Shown here: positions 38,003 through 53,000 of the stretch, one piece after another
Layout of the letters: every line of letters starts with the position of its first letter
Position numbering within the stretch: position 1 is the first letter of the stretch
From: Phoronis australis
Taxonomy: Eukaryota; Phoronida; Phoronidae
Direction of reading: 5' to 3'
Length of the DNA stretch: 64,000 bases
Assembly: GCA_002633005.1 (NCBI GenBank)
Contig: NMRA01000275.1
Location: 121,282 to 185,281 of the forward strand
Translations under genes and position numbers: made by a program
The notes under the pieces: model-generated
Told to the model about the DNA's origin: nothing
Seen by the model: only the letters and a program-made list of their open reading frames with translations
Databases searched by the model: none

Positions 38003-41000
38003 AAACTTCACTGTATTGGTACTTTCATTTTTGCCTCTTAATACCTACCAAGCTCCCTGTGTGCCTTTGTGCAAACTTCCATGTTCCTGTACAAGACAGC
38101 ATGGCTGACGTTGATTTTCTGACGACTCCGACTATTGTGGCATTACTTATTGGCAATTTAGGTTTTCTTTCAATATGCCTCAATTAATGGGTCTTTATGT
38201 GATTTACAAGTTTTCATGAAGGAAGCGAAAACACCTCAATATCAAACAATTGACAAATTGTCATTGCGTTCAGTTTAATATGTGCCAAGTTCTTCGATGA
38301 GTCTTCTTGAAAGTAATCCATTGAGTTTCAAATGAGGAGAGCCTGCTCAACTATGTTGATTTTAGATGGATGTGACTACCGTAGAAATATTTCAAAAAGT
38401 GAATTCCTTATCTCTTTACAACGCTGTACATGGTAGCCACATGTCAACGTCCCGCGTTGCTCTTGTACATATTTGGTAAAATATAGATGCGTAGTATATT
38501 GGGGTATCCGTCTTCTGTTTCAAAGAATGAATTTAATATTGCAGTTGAAAACGCTATGTCTATGTAAAAATAGTCGGCTTGTACATGTTATGTTTGATCC
38601 GGGTATTCAGCAACAGCCGTCAAAGTTCGGAGAACACTGCATAGTGTTGTGCCCCCAGAGTGTTCAGCATTTTCGTTGTTTTCGACGTGTTTCGCGTCAT
38701 CTGGTGACCATTTTATAGCATTTATAAACACCCCCGAAATGCACACCGTTTGCTGTGCAGTTGTGGGTATGTTTCAACGTTTTGTTTGCATTGATGGGGA
38801 ATAAAAGTACATTGTTGTATATTATTAGTTGATTTTCCTGCTTAGATAAAACAATTTTGAAACGGTTTAACGTTCCAAAACTAGTTCCTATGATGTTCCC
38901 ATGGTGATAATCCAATCAGGGAAAACTAAAGGTTTCAAGTCATGCCGTTTTGTCTAGGAATTGAACTTTTTAATTAGGCCATTTGACAGGAGTAGACTGA
39001 CATATATCTTTGTTTAATAAGTTTAATATGGATTGTTCTAAAAAACCCACGACACCCTCGACCCACGACACAGAACCCCCTCTACCCAGTCTACGCTAGC
39101 TCGACTCCATCTGAATATAGAACAGGCGCTGACTTGCAGGACCAATGAGTTGGACCGTGAGCTCGACTGGCTTTTCCCTGTTTTTTGCAATTCAGAGAGT
39201 CATTTCGGCAAGTTTAAATCCTAAAACAGGAAAAAAGCAACGCGACCAAATCAAATAAAAGACCTACTAACTTTACAAATGTCGTTCCCTGCAGAGTGTA
39301 ATCGTCTCGTCTGCTATTCAATGAATGGCACTGCGAGAAACCAACAAAACTGTAATTTCATCAGTAAATAAAGTTTGAAAAAACAAACTGTTAACTAAAA
39401 AGTAGCTCAACGTTTCATGAGTATACAACAGAAAACAAATAATAAAAATTTCATTCACGTTTGTGTACTCTCTCTCTAAGGTTAGTAGAACTGGGCCGTT
39501 GGTAGCCGCTCGTGGAACTACTTGTATTTCCGTGACAACGATAGCGTGCTCACAATGCGCTATTTCAGGTCACGTACTCGAGTCACTTTCTTTTTTAATC
39601 ACCTGACTTGAGCCAGAGCAGACTCGCGTTTAGGTATGTCTTATTTTTTGGGATATTTAAAATGAGGGTGGCCTCTTCAGTGATAGCACTGCTTTCCAAG
39701 AGGGCCCTCTAAGAAAAAGTGCAAAAATACCTCTATTGCCACAGGTCGTGGGTCATGGGTCGAGGGGTGTGTGGGGTCGAGGGGGTTTTAGAACAGTCCG
39801 TTTAGTTTGTGTTTGTTTACTAGCACATAGCACTTGATTGACATGAACATTGAGGTCAGGCCAGCGATTGCGTAATTTGTTTGCAATATAATATTAGGGA
39901 AAATTCTTGAAGATTCCGGTATGTTAGTGATTGATATAGAACCATAATCTGGAGCATTCTAGACCCTAGAATATGCCTGTAGGTTTTTTGGGTTGATTCC
40001 GTAAGATCTAAAATGTGCTTGAATAGGTGACCAGTGCCAGAACGATGTGAGAGACTATAAATACCCACACACAGGGTAGTTGATTAGAGTTATAGTTGAG
40101 TAGCAGTTACAGCATCAGCAGTTGCAGCGTTAGTCAATAAAGTGCCAGCTACGGAGGCAGTAGATTATTGAATAAACGACTTTAACAGTCGTTAGAACGT
40201 CGTCACAAAACTTCACAGCACTGGATGGAGCATAGAATAGACATTACGTCAGACGTTTTGTTTGAGTAGATTAGTGAACGTACGGTCGAGATTAATAAAG
40301 TGATCAACTCAACCAGTTTTCAATCTATAATCCCACGGAAAGTTATTAGCACCGGTCGACGACAACCAGCGCCCACCCATCCAGGTGGAAAACGTGTCAC
40401 CATTTACCGCAACTAAATTGGTCTTAACTTTATCTTTACTCAGATATGAAATGTTTTCTGAGTTTGGAAAGAACTGACAGTTCGCATTAGTTGAGACCAT
40501 GCTCGTCGCATAACATGACATGCTGTAACAAGCCAACTTGTGGTGCTCCAATTAGCAATAACAAACTGTCAGCTCTATCGAAGCCCTGAAATCATCTTCA
40601 GTTTCACTTAGAAACAATTTGAGACTTATTTCAGAACAACAAGACCAAATCAGAAAAGTTTTCGTAATGGAGGGAGGCTTGAACTTTTATTTTCTGACTG
40701 ACGTAAACTCAAAACAAACTCTTGCCACCAAAACGCATTTAGCAATTCATGCTCTAATTTAAATAAACCTGTCAGGTTGTGCACTTCGTGTTCATCCAAT
40801 GTACATTTGAAATTCTATGCTGATACGCCGAGTTTCAGACGTATACTTACATCTAAATTTAGCACTCATCCACTGCTCGTAACCTCCTAACTATGACTTA
40901 CAGGTGTACTCTTGAGGCAGACGTTCAAACATATCTAATCATTCTTACAGGCCGTGGACAGCCAATCGAAAACCTACGTTTAGTGGGTTCATTTCCTACG

Positions 41001-44000
41001 TATTTGAATATTCATTGGGACGATACATCAAAGAATGCAGATGAGATACAAGGGTACATCGTCTCCTATAGTATTATTTGCTACCGTAAGTGTAAGCCAT
41101 GCGCCAAACGCGGAGACTGGAAAAACATCACTTTATCAAGATCAAGGTCCGGAAATATGACTCAGCGCCTGAAACGTCTGGAGCCATATACGTCATACAT
41201 GGTCACGGTTAGAACGACCACTCGGACTCGTACCGACGTGCCTGTAAGCATCGAGGCTTCCACGGGTGAAAAAGGTGTGTTGCTATAACAACAATGAGAT
41301 TTATTGTTTTCGCATTTTAGTGAGGGTTCTTCAGCGCTGTAATTGCATATCTTACAAATATGGACGGATCCCGAGGGTAGTAACAAGTCCATATAACCGG
41401 ATATGCCTAAGGTCCCAGTCTACTGTTGTTTAATAATACGACTATTCATGCTTTTTTACCCTACTTTCTTCGTCTATTAGATAGGCATTTGTTCTTTCCT
41501 GTTGCGATGTATTGCCATCGTCTGCTCGCTAATTCTACTTACACCATCAGGAGTCCTGGCTCCTGCAGCGTGCAATTGGTTGGATCACGAATAAAGTCGC
41601 GCATCTGACGTCCAAGTTGTAGTTTCATATTGTGTTTTAGCCAACCAGAGTACAGTAGTATCAGCGTTCATATACTAATGCATTACTGTCTTGACGCAAG
41701 AAACTTGAAAGTGTTGATGGCTAGATATCCTGCTTCGAAATAATGCTATGCTTAGTGCCCAGGATCGGAGTAAGTTCTTGAAACTAAGTTATTGTTTTAT
41801 TTTAAAAATCTGTTGTAGTAATTTACTTGGTGTTAAAATATTTAAATTATATGTCTAGTTACTAAAACATAATTAAAAGTGTACGTCGTGCTATCATTTT
41901 CTTCATTCATTTTGTATGGTAAGAATTTATTTTCAGTGCCAATTGAGACGCCTGGTGCCCTCAAACTAATGGATGTCCAGTTCAAGTTGGCCGTTTTTAC
42001 TTGGCAGCCTCCTCCGTGCACAAGCATCCGTGGTGAACTCAAAGGCTACCGCTATAATCTGTACCTCACCAATGAAAACGTCCAAGTGCGTCATGGCACA
42101 GTGAATGTGGAAGACATGTCAATTGTGCTGAAAAATCTCAATACTTCAACCAGTTACAGATTTGACCTCAGCGCTTTCAACAACGTAGGAAACGGGCCGC
42201 AGTCATCTGTGGTATTTACCACGAAATCCCTGGAAGGTTGGAATATTACTGCACAACTTTCTGTTTCTGTTCATTGTAACTTCACTCGAACCCACTTCAA
42301 TAACCACGGTCATAAATAAACTCAAAAGTTATTATATTCTTGACCACACACAAGTACAATTACAATGTAGAAAAATTTATTAACTGGCTTTGGAACTTAT
42401 TGTGCTCTCCGAAAGTAGTCCATTGTTTTTTACTTTGGAGCTGACTACAGATACATTATGTATATAAAAAGTGCTAAAAACGGATGACGTAATCAGGGAA
42501 ATCGCCTGTGAGAAAAAGTAGAAAGTGCTTTGTTCTAGGTAAGTTTTCACTTTCGTGTATTTTCAGAACAAGACCCTCCGTTGTTCCTCAAAATGGAGTC
42601 TAATACACAAACAACACTGTTGATATCATGGGAAAAACCTAAGGCATATACTGGTGGATTATTTGGTTATGAGGTACCTAAGAACTTACGATTGGCATTT
42701 CTTCTCTGCAGTTGTTCTCCAGAGCTCCAATATTTCACTGTTGCTATCCATTACGTACTTAATTGTTTCCTTAAGACAGACGAATTTCTCCTTTTTCAAC
42801 TTTCCAGTTATACTTTCACTATTTCTTTTTTCTTGTTGTATCAGCTTCTTAAATATATAGCAGTTTTCTGTGCTACTTACAAATCAGTATGGTGGCCATA
42901 TCGTCAGTAGTTCACCTTTTTCTATTGGGAAACTGGTTCAGTTTTCATGTTAGTTTTTTTTTTTAATTCAAAGTCTTCAGTGTTTGAGTATTGCTTCGGT
43001 TGACTTCGAAATCCCTTAAACCACACTGACAATGAACAACCTTTGCCACATAACCACCTTATCCTCGTGTGTTTGCGTCACGAATTAAAGTTTTGTTTAT
43101 TTAACCCATTTGACACGATTTTTTGAAGTACATTGTTCTTAACAGTGCTGAAGTTTGATGTCGATATGTGTTTATTTTTAATTCCAATTCCACTTTGTCG
43201 AGTACATTCTACTGCAAAAAGTCCGCACTGGGAACTAATAACGTTTCAATTTGTAGATACATGTTGCGGTTGATAGTTCATTTCACCCCAGCGTCAGTAC
43301 AAAGAAACCCCCGATGCCGCTGAAAGTGCCAGACTATGTCACCAAACAAACCATCCAAGATTTGCAGGCAGGGACACTATATCAAGTCAGTGTTCAAGCC
43401 GAATATGAATCCGGTTTGGGTCCGTCGGCTGTAAAGCAAATGTGGACGGAAATTAAAGGTAAACTATATCAACCCACCTATTGGTGTAGAACATGTTAAA
43501 ATTGCATGTAACGCCACATTTTGTTTTCGTTCCTCAATACCACGAGTGATATTTACCACAAGCCCATACAATGGCGTGTAGGCCTACATAAAATTGAAAA
43601 AGCGATCAATCACGCGTTCTGTATACTGGGTCTCCCGCAGTCGCAGTAGGGAGATGGTTAATGCTCCACAAGATCAATGACCCTGTCTGAAACGGGCAAT
43701 TACACTGTGGAATGAATAGCGTTCATTGATTGCTTCTATGTAAAGATTCAACGAATCTAAATTGATTTATTCGAGTTTAGAGGGTGCGACTTTGGTTAGA
43801 TCTGATTAGTGCGTTATGTGTTGCGCTATCTTCTTTTCCTATGACAAATTCTAGACTCTGAACCAAATAAGTGATCATTCTTCTTATGGTTACAACTTAT
43901 CACATCTTTCAAGTAGGCGAAGCTTGTACTTTGGTACTTGTCAGCCGTTCAAATCTTTTACAAAACAGCTGCAAGCCGATAAGTTTCATACAGAGCGTCA

Positions 44001-47000
44001 GAAGTTGACTTCGTTTAGTTTAAAAGGCAGCTATGCTTTGTGATTGTGTGTGGATGGAGAGAGAATGATCAAATCCAGTAACTAATGTATCAATATATTT
44101 CATAACCGACAACCACTAATTAAAACAAGTGAAACTTGCTGTTAAACAACAAGGAAGGATAGTAACTTCTCTAGCGCCCTCTGTAGGGATAATTTCAATC
44201 AGTTAATAATAAATAATCAAACGTCTTATCTGCAATCTAAGCTGTAGAACTCGACACTCGTTGGATTACAGTCCTGTTAGTCGTTCGTTGTACTAACGCA
44301 CACTGTACTGCAACAGTGTACTTGCTGGTCACAGTCCCTCGTGACGCAACACGCGTAGGCAGTATCTTACTACTCACGATTCTTTTTGCTGGCCACAGCC
44401 CCTTGTGACGCAACACGTGTAAGAAGCATCTTACTATACCTACGATGCTCTTGGTTAACTTCCTGTTCGTTAACCCTTGCCCTTGCCAATACCTTCTTTG
44501 GAATCTTCCGCGAGATGGCTCTGTTATACTATTTCTTCAGTGTATTGAAGCAAGTCTCATAGCCTCAACAACCAAATTCCATCTGGCTATTTCCAGAGTT
44601 CTGCCCAAGTTATAATAATGCACTTACTTAGCAATTGGCTAATATAAACCACATGACCATATAATTGGCTGATCTCAGAAACTTCTAGAATTCTCCCAGT
44701 GCATTGACCTCATATGAAAAGAAGTGAACATCACCTAACGTGCATGTAGATATCAAAAGTACGTGTAAACAAATTTGACCCCATGGTTTTATAAGTACCT
44801 GCACAAACTTTGGGCAACTTCAGTGGAACTCTCTACTAGTTACATAATCAATATTGATTCTGACATAGAGTTTCAGTTGTGAACTCCTAAAATTTAAATA
44901 CTCCAATTTTATGACATTGCAGCTAAGTTCAAACCTAGTTGGTTACTCCGTTTTCCGTTACAGCTCCACCAGTTCCGGAACCACCCACTGTGTTACAGCA
45001 AACTGGAAGCACGTTGACATTGAATTTACCTACTGTGGATGGAGACGCTGGTCCAATAAAGTACAGAATAATGGTTTTGTAGTAGACTTGTAACTGAAAT
45101 GCAATGTATACAGTCAGGTCCAATGTCTTGGGTTGGGCTCTTTACGGATGGATATTTTTCAGAAACGCAATATCGCATTAACCTGAGGCATGATCTCGCT
45201 AATGTTTGGAAAGCAAGCAGCTAGTTGACCTTATTGTCTTGATGCTGAAGAATCAGGTGGCAAAATGTTGAATCGTGGGAGTAATTGGTACTTGAGCACC
45301 CAAAGGTCGCTAATGTTCAATCAATCAAGAAATTTTACTGCTAATATTTCCGATTTTTTATCGTGAATGAGCACTTCCCAGGTTTGATCAGTTTCGCATG
45401 CTTTGTGTTCACAGTACAGCAAATGAACTTTACCTTATATCGAACTTTACGTTTATTGGGCTATCATGAACCAAGCTGTCTAGTACTATTGGCTTATCAC
45501 AATCAACCTATTACTTAAGTTTGTCTCACGAGTGCTGTTTAAAACGGCTGTAATTTCGCATTTAGTTGTAAAAAATTACTTTATACTTTGATCATTTTAC
45601 GTGGTCTCAACTTGTTCCTTACTCTGATGATGAAATGATTTCTGGCAGTTTCGTGAGACCTTGTTCGGCGCTTAAAATTGCAGTATACATCCAGTGTCTC
45701 AAATTTGACAGGATCCCCTGTGCAATTCATTTTTTCCAAAATATGATAAATGCGCGGGGATTCTGTTATACTAGACTGTATATGCATATGATAACATCGT
45801 ACAAATAATTGATGAATATTGGATCGAATGACCGTGCATGTCGATAAAAAATTGGTGGAAACCATACCCATTTCGATACCACAATCAACGAAAACTATGT
45901 CCATTTCAGCAACACATGTGCACTGACACATACCATGGGAAAAACACCTGAGGATAGCAATTATGGCTTGCAGCTTAAAACTTGTGAAGACGAAGAGTAC
46001 ACAAAGGCATTATCTTATTTTTATTTTAGTGGCTACTATATTGTTGTTGACCGTGTCATCGAAATGGAGGTACAGCGTAATAAACGGTATTCAGATTACA
46101 AAACAATACCTGCTTTTAACGGGACTACATTAGTTGGCTACTCGAAGGCGCAAAAAAGTAACCTAAGCTTCTACGTTACCGCAAAACTAAGCGAAGAACA
46201 CATGGACTCCTCTACCGAGTTTACTGTAGGAGATGACATGATATACGGAGGCTTCCACAACATTCCGTTGGAGGTGGGCAGCTACGTGATCTACTATGGC
46301 GTGTCCAGCGCGGCTAATAATGTGAGTTTTTAGGAGGACAGCATTTATCATTTAGTATTTGATATGTTAGAATTTTGAGGTGCAATGAGATGAAAATCAT
46401 GGAATAACACGCAAGAAGCACTCAAAGCTTTCCATGAACACGTTTGCATTCTTCGCGAGCTGGAATTTAAATTTCGTTTTTGTTGTAATTCTTTGCATAT
46501 GACGACTATTCAAACATCAATATTTCATTCATATTGGGCAGGCGGATTTAGGGGGGGGTCCAGGGGGCCCGCCCCCCCCCCCCCCTTTGGCTAAAATTCG
46601 AATAAAATTTCGAATTGTAATACACTAAACTGTTCTCGACACCATCCGTTCATAAATTCGCCACACCTTGTATGTTTACGCTTTTTTCGAATACCATACT
46701 TAAAAAAATTCTCTCTTGTCTCAGGTTGTGAAGTACTCTTTTACTCGAATGCCGGGTAAAGTGTCGTTAGCTCCATCAACAACTGCCTCTGAAAAATCAG
46801 CGCTCAGCATGAACACCATTATATACATTATTGCTGCTGGATCTGCGTTCATCATTTTTTTGGTCGCTGTCATCATAATTGTTATTTTCAGGTACTGTCT
46901 TTTCTTTATTACTCTTTTTCTGTTGGTCTGCTGTCAAAGTAGACATTCCTCACAATTAAGCATTTTCCATCGGAAATCGTATTTAAACAATTTATTTTGT

Positions 47001-50000
47001 TGCAGTATTTTTTCTTAGAACTCTCATTTGCATCTTGATAATATGACTCACTAAGAATTGGAAGCTACCATTCATGTATGTACAGAATATTAGTTAAACA
47101 TTGAAATCGTTTGTTTGAAATCGTTTGTGTCGGCTGAATGTGAAAGTAATGTTCCTATTGTAGACGGAAACGCCAGGGGAGACATAATATTAGTAAGACG
47201 GAGTTCCATGAGGCAAATGTTCCATTAACAGCAATTGCTTCATCCCCGTCCGTTCACAGTAAGTTGGTTGCCTTATTCCTCTCAAGTAGTTCACCCACAT
47301 TTGGCTAATTTATGTGGGTGCATATCATTGCTGTCTTCTCTGTCTTGGCCTCCTATGCCGTATTTAATAAATCCCCAGCAGAATCTTGATGAGATTTAGC
47401 ATGCGTTCGTTCTTCATGATGCTGACGACACAAAACGGCGACTTTCGATCTGATATGAATACTGTTGTACCCCCTAGTGTCAATTTAAAAATTTTATGTT
47501 TACCTCTGTAAATCCGGAGGGATGGTTTTTCACAGGTTTCTATTTACGAGACGATGACGCTTTCCAAATTTCGGACGGCTTTGTCGTATGTTGCGCCGCC
47601 TGGTAGCCATTTCATTATTTTCGAGTTCGTTTTAGTGTCCGTTTTTCTATCCATCATCATTATCAAAACTGGAAATATATTCCTGCCGAGAAAAGTGCGG
47701 CTGAATTTGATTTTTACACGAGCCGATTGCTGTAACTTTTCCTATTGACGGTTTCATTTTTTGAGTGTGTGACTTTACCCCCATTAAAACTTTACAGGTT
47801 CTTTGTAAAATTTCCCAAGTATTCTTGTGACAATGTGTGACTGCGACTTTAGGAATGATTCGACTACCACTGTGCCCTCTTGTGATAATTTTATTTTTGC
47901 GTTTACGTCTGTAGCCTCAAGGTTCCTAGACAGATTTTCATGAAATTTGCTATATGGACTTCTATGAAGGAGACAACACGGCTAGCAGTCATTTTAATTA
48001 TTTTCTAATCCGTTTTTAGCGTCCACCTCTCTATCCGACGAGCTGCTCAAAGGATCATTAAGAGACTACTGTTAATAGCACGTGACATTGATTTTCGTAT
48101 CTGTCTGAGGCTCCCCCTAGTGACAAGTTTGTTTATTTTTGCGAGCACAGCTTTATCTCTGAAACTCCTTGCATGATTTTTATGAAATATTACAAGTGTA
48201 TCTCCATGAACGTGACAACAGATAACAATTTCTTTTTGATGGCTCTGTCTCTACTGTACGTCATAGTGGCGATTCTATTTCTTACGTTTGCCACTGTATC
48301 TCCCAACTTCTTGGACGGATTTTAATGAAATTTGACAAATAGGGTTTTATTAAGGAGGCAATAAAGTCTTTCCAATTTTGTGCTGATTTTACTTATTCTG
48401 CGCTACGTAGTGGACTGTTTTTGTTACTTGGTCCCTAGTGATATGAGCATGAGTGTGCCTTCATTAGCATGGACATGGTTGAGCAGGGTTATCAACACGA
48501 GTGTTCCTTCAATGCCACGGTCATGTTTAAGCAGGCTTACAACTATTATAATACCTTGAACAGCGTGGTCAAGGTTAAGCAGTGTTATCACCGTTATAAT
48601 GCTTTCAATAACGTAGTCATGGTTTAATAGGGTTACCCACACAGGTCTACCTTCAATGCGATGGTCGTGGTTGAGCAGGTTTATCAACATCAGCATGGGC
48701 GAATCCAGGATTTGAGTTAGGGGGGGGGGGCCAGGGCAGAGTATTAGCCAGGATTTTGCCTGTCAGACATTGGCACTCCCAAACTGCCCAGTGGAATCTT
48801 GGAGAATTTTAGGGGGGGCATGGCCCCCTTGGCCCCCCTCTTAATCCGCCTCTGATCAGTGTACACATAACAACTGCATTGATTCTGTTGCCACATCAGT
48901 AATTTCAATTGTAGAAAATGTGAGACCCTTGTCTTGACCTTTGTCTTCTGAGCTTTTTCCATAACAAAAAACGGCACTGAGAAAAAGAGCACGATCTAAG
49001 ACTAGTCTACCGAGATGAGTTAGCTTGCTATACATCTTCAGGAAAACAGTCAGAATTATGACTGTTACATAGCAATGCAAGTTGTCAACGTTGTGGCTAT
49101 TAGCGTACAATTTACTTCAACTTCAATATCCCTGTCACCATCTTGTCACCATCTTGTTACTCCATATTCCTTAAATGCATCAAGGTTGGTACCTGCGCAT
49201 CAAACACTGTGAGATCTCGTGAGCTACTTGCGAGCCAACTATACTGAATATGCCAGTTTTGACTTTTCCAAGTGGCCACAGGTTAACTGGTCTTGAAGAA
49301 AGGAAAATATATCTGTACTATTTTTTCAGCTCATAACTGCGAAGGTGTGTTTGAGAACGTCGAGGGTGGCTTCAACTGGCAAAAGATTATTCCAGTGTCG
49401 TTCCTACCGGAATACCTGAAAACAATGAAAAGTAATGATTCGTATTCGTTCGTTGAAGAGTTTCAGGTAAGTTATGAACAAATAAAGTGAGATGATGTGG
49501 AACATTTGTTTAAATAAGCGATCAAACATGCAAGTGTCACTGCTGATTCATGTATATGGTAATGGCTATTGTGTATTTATCATATTCTAAATTTTCTTGT
49601 GCTTTAATTAAATTCTAAACTGAAGTGTGTTATCGGTTTGCACCTTTCTAGTTATTGCTCTTTTGTAAAAAATATTTTAACGTTTTCAACTCAGGAATTA
49701 ACGCAGGGCCTTTCCTTCTCTTGGGATTCTCCCCGTCATCCAGACAATCTCAGTAAAAATAGCTGTGGAAAGATTGCTTCTCGTAAGTATATTTTTAAAA
49801 ACTTAAAGTATATTAACATGTACTGTAGTACCTCCTGTTGGTCGTTGGTGTTTGTGTCAAATTGTCATTGCTCATCCGTCAGAGGTGTATGTTGGGAATG
49901 TGCCAACACTTGTCGATTTCCCAGTCGCTGTTCGTCAGATTGAACTTCTGTGGCATTCCTGTTGGCCATCTGACAAGGGGTTCATCACGCTGTATTGTGG

Positions 50001-53000
50001 AAATGCGCCCCCACCTGTACATTTTAGAAAGGAGTCGACTACACCAGAATCGTCTCTGGCCGCTCTAGTTTCGTCCACGAGGTTTTCCTTGTCTGTCGAT
50101 TGGCCTAACAGCTTGACATGTTTTGATGAATTTAAGCCACAGGTTTATACCTAGGATGAACCGACATCTGTCGACTTCTGTACCATATCCAGTGGAACGT
50201 TTTAGTTTTGACATTATGTTATTATTTAGCGAATAATCATAGTCAAAATGGCTTGCCGTGATGTGTTCCTGCTGAGAAGGCCACGGCTGACGTTGATTTA
50301 CTGACGGGTGTGACTACTGAGGCGCCTTCTTGTGGCAGCTGCATCTCTTAACCTCTTACAGGATCTTCGTGAACTTTGACAAGTGTATAAATGTGTGGCT
50401 TGCTGACCAAACTTAAAACTGTTTGCTTTTGGCGGATCTGACTACCGCTGTCCCCCTAGTGCGGTTTTTATTTACGTTTGGCTTGCAGCATTTCATGGAA
50501 TTCAGCAAACAAGTTACTATTAAAGAGACGACACAACCTGTCTATCTTCTGGCCGGTTAGACGTATATCGCACTATCTAATTACCTGTTTCATTATCTTC
50601 AGTTTTGTTTTTTGTGTCAGCCTCTTTGACCACCGAACTAGTCAAAGGGTCATTACGAAAATTGGCGGTTTTCTTACTGACAACAGCACGACGTACCTTC
50701 GTTTTGTATAAGTTCGACTACTGTGGCGCCTTCAAGTAGCAACTTTATTATTTGCATCCGTAGGTATTTCTCCTGAACTCCTTTCAGGGAATTACTATCA
50801 GCAGATAGCATCTCCCTTCGAAAGGAGCCGACTATCTCTGTGCCTCATAGTGGCATATCTATTTTTACGCTTTGCTCTTCCGAGTTCGTGGGCGGATTTT
50901 TATGAAAATCGGCAAACAAGTTTTCATCCGGAAGACCACGAGGTCTTCCCATTTTTGGATGGGTTTGACATCTGCGCGACTTCTTCGCCGTCTTTGATAC
51001 AAGTAAACAACCCTAGTACCGGTATATGATTTGCAGTGCAGTATCACGCTCATATCAACGCTTTGCGTTGCTTTTTGATGTCATGTAAGTTTATAAAGAG
51101 GAGTTACCAACATACTTATGCCAATTCTGACAATTGCAGCTACCCCTTGAGGTGAAATTGTCTCCTAGTCTCTTACATGCGCCAGATAAACACTCCTAGA
51201 AACATACGGTTTGCGCTGCACTATGGATGCTAACAATTTCTTTACGATGTTCTTGTTTAAAAAATCATATTCAAAGCAAAAGTCACTGTTTTCACAAAAC
51301 AATAATTGTAACCGATTGTGCGACATTTCAAGGCAGACTTTGTATTCAAGATTCAGACAAAAAACACTTTTTGTGAAATGAAAATGGACGTTTAAAATGT
51401 TATTTGATGATATTTGAAAGAACTTCAATAAGGTTGGCACTATTACTTCAAGCTAATTTTTTCGAATTTTTTGTTTCAGACGATCAATCACGAGTAGTTC
51501 TCAACAAAATCGTAGGTGAGCCCGTGTCCGATTGCATAGACGCCAGCTACATTGATGGTTATTGCAAGTCAAAAGCATACATTGCCACACAAGGTAAATT
51601 AAAAAAATTCGGTTATGTTATATTGATTATACAAAAAATGAAATTCCGCTCTCAATATCTAGTCTCCTTTTACTTCTGGCAACACTCCCCATTTACATTC
51701 CAGGCAATGTTTAGTTGAGAGATGTGTCAAACAGTCTGACTCATTTCATTGATCATAAATTCTACTCAATTGTACAGAGTTGCTGATGGCAGCGGTATGT
51801 CTCAAAAGACAATTTATATGCGCCCTCTGTCATTCATTGGTTGGATTACAGCATAGGATGTGACTAAAAGGTCCGATTTTGGAGCGATAGGCACTGTATT
51901 GCATACCAACAGTTGTATTAGTTTTTGGCCACAGTAGTGTTGAAGTTTAAAATAACCATACTGATGAAGAAATTCATTGTAAACCTATGTTTTGCTATAT
52001 TGGCTATCTTCAGGTGAGTACAGGTAAAACATTGAATGTGAAAATATGAGATCACTTAAACATAATGCACACGAGAATACAAACAATATGTTTCTAGAGA
52101 TTCAGGTTGAAAGAGGTATGGTTGGTGTTCATTGAATAGCGAGACAGGTGCTCATTCATTACAAGAAATTTAAGAGCTTTACTTGGAAAGTGTTGTTGGC
52201 ACAATACTTGGAGCGGGAAGCTTTGTATTTTGTTCATATTTTATTGCGAAGTGTTGTTGCACAAGATATCTTCAAGTGTCAGCCAGGTTTCGTGACCTTG
52301 ACCTGATTTTCAGTCATGATGGTAATTGTTGGTCCTACATCACATCATGCACTCTATAAAACTTCATTCTTATAGCCAAATTCTTATATATCTTGGAAAT
52401 GATGTGCTGTAAGATTATCTTTACACAAATTTTAAAAAATAAACTTGCTATCTTAAAATCCATGCATCCGAGGCGGTAAGATAATACTTAGTCACCCTGT
52501 CACCAGTGCATGTTCACTTTTGCGCTGTAGTTCAACTGTCTTCCAATCTGAACATTTGATGTTTGACCTGTACTCACCTGCAGATAATTAGTAGCCAGTA
52601 GAGCAAAATCGAGTGTTTTACAATGAAAATCCCCGTTATTGTTGTTATTTTTAAATTCGTTTCAGACAATAACCATTTTGTTGCAATCCTAACTAGTCGT
52701 TGCTAAGTGCGAGCGGGCCTTTACACAAACACACAACAAATGCTAGTAATTTTGAATTCTTGTCAACGAATTTCAAGGCGTTTTCTAAGGGCTGTATTCA
52801 TTTGACTCGACAGGACCAAAACTGGAGACAGTTGATGACTTTTGGAGGATGGTGTGGCAAGAAAATTGTAGATCGATCGTGATGTTGACAGAACCGAAAA
52901 ATGGACAGGTATCTGGGTTAATGCTTAGGGCAACCATTTTTTATGAAATCTGAAGTGGTTTTGTCATTCAATGTAACAATGTCTCATGCTACAATGTGTA

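Noticed and set aside
37849-38187. Open frames with long Val-Cys repeats
   Set aside because: Translation of a TG microsatellite.
45935-46029. Upstream extension of the FN3-4 second-half exon from an ATG
   Set aside because: Only the part after the acceptor at 46029 matches receptor-PTP sequence and completes GPING; the upstream part is intronic read-through.
48424-48696. A 90-residue minus-strand frame with 16-residue repeats
   Set aside because: It is the 48-bp minisatellite read in frame; no start context or homology.
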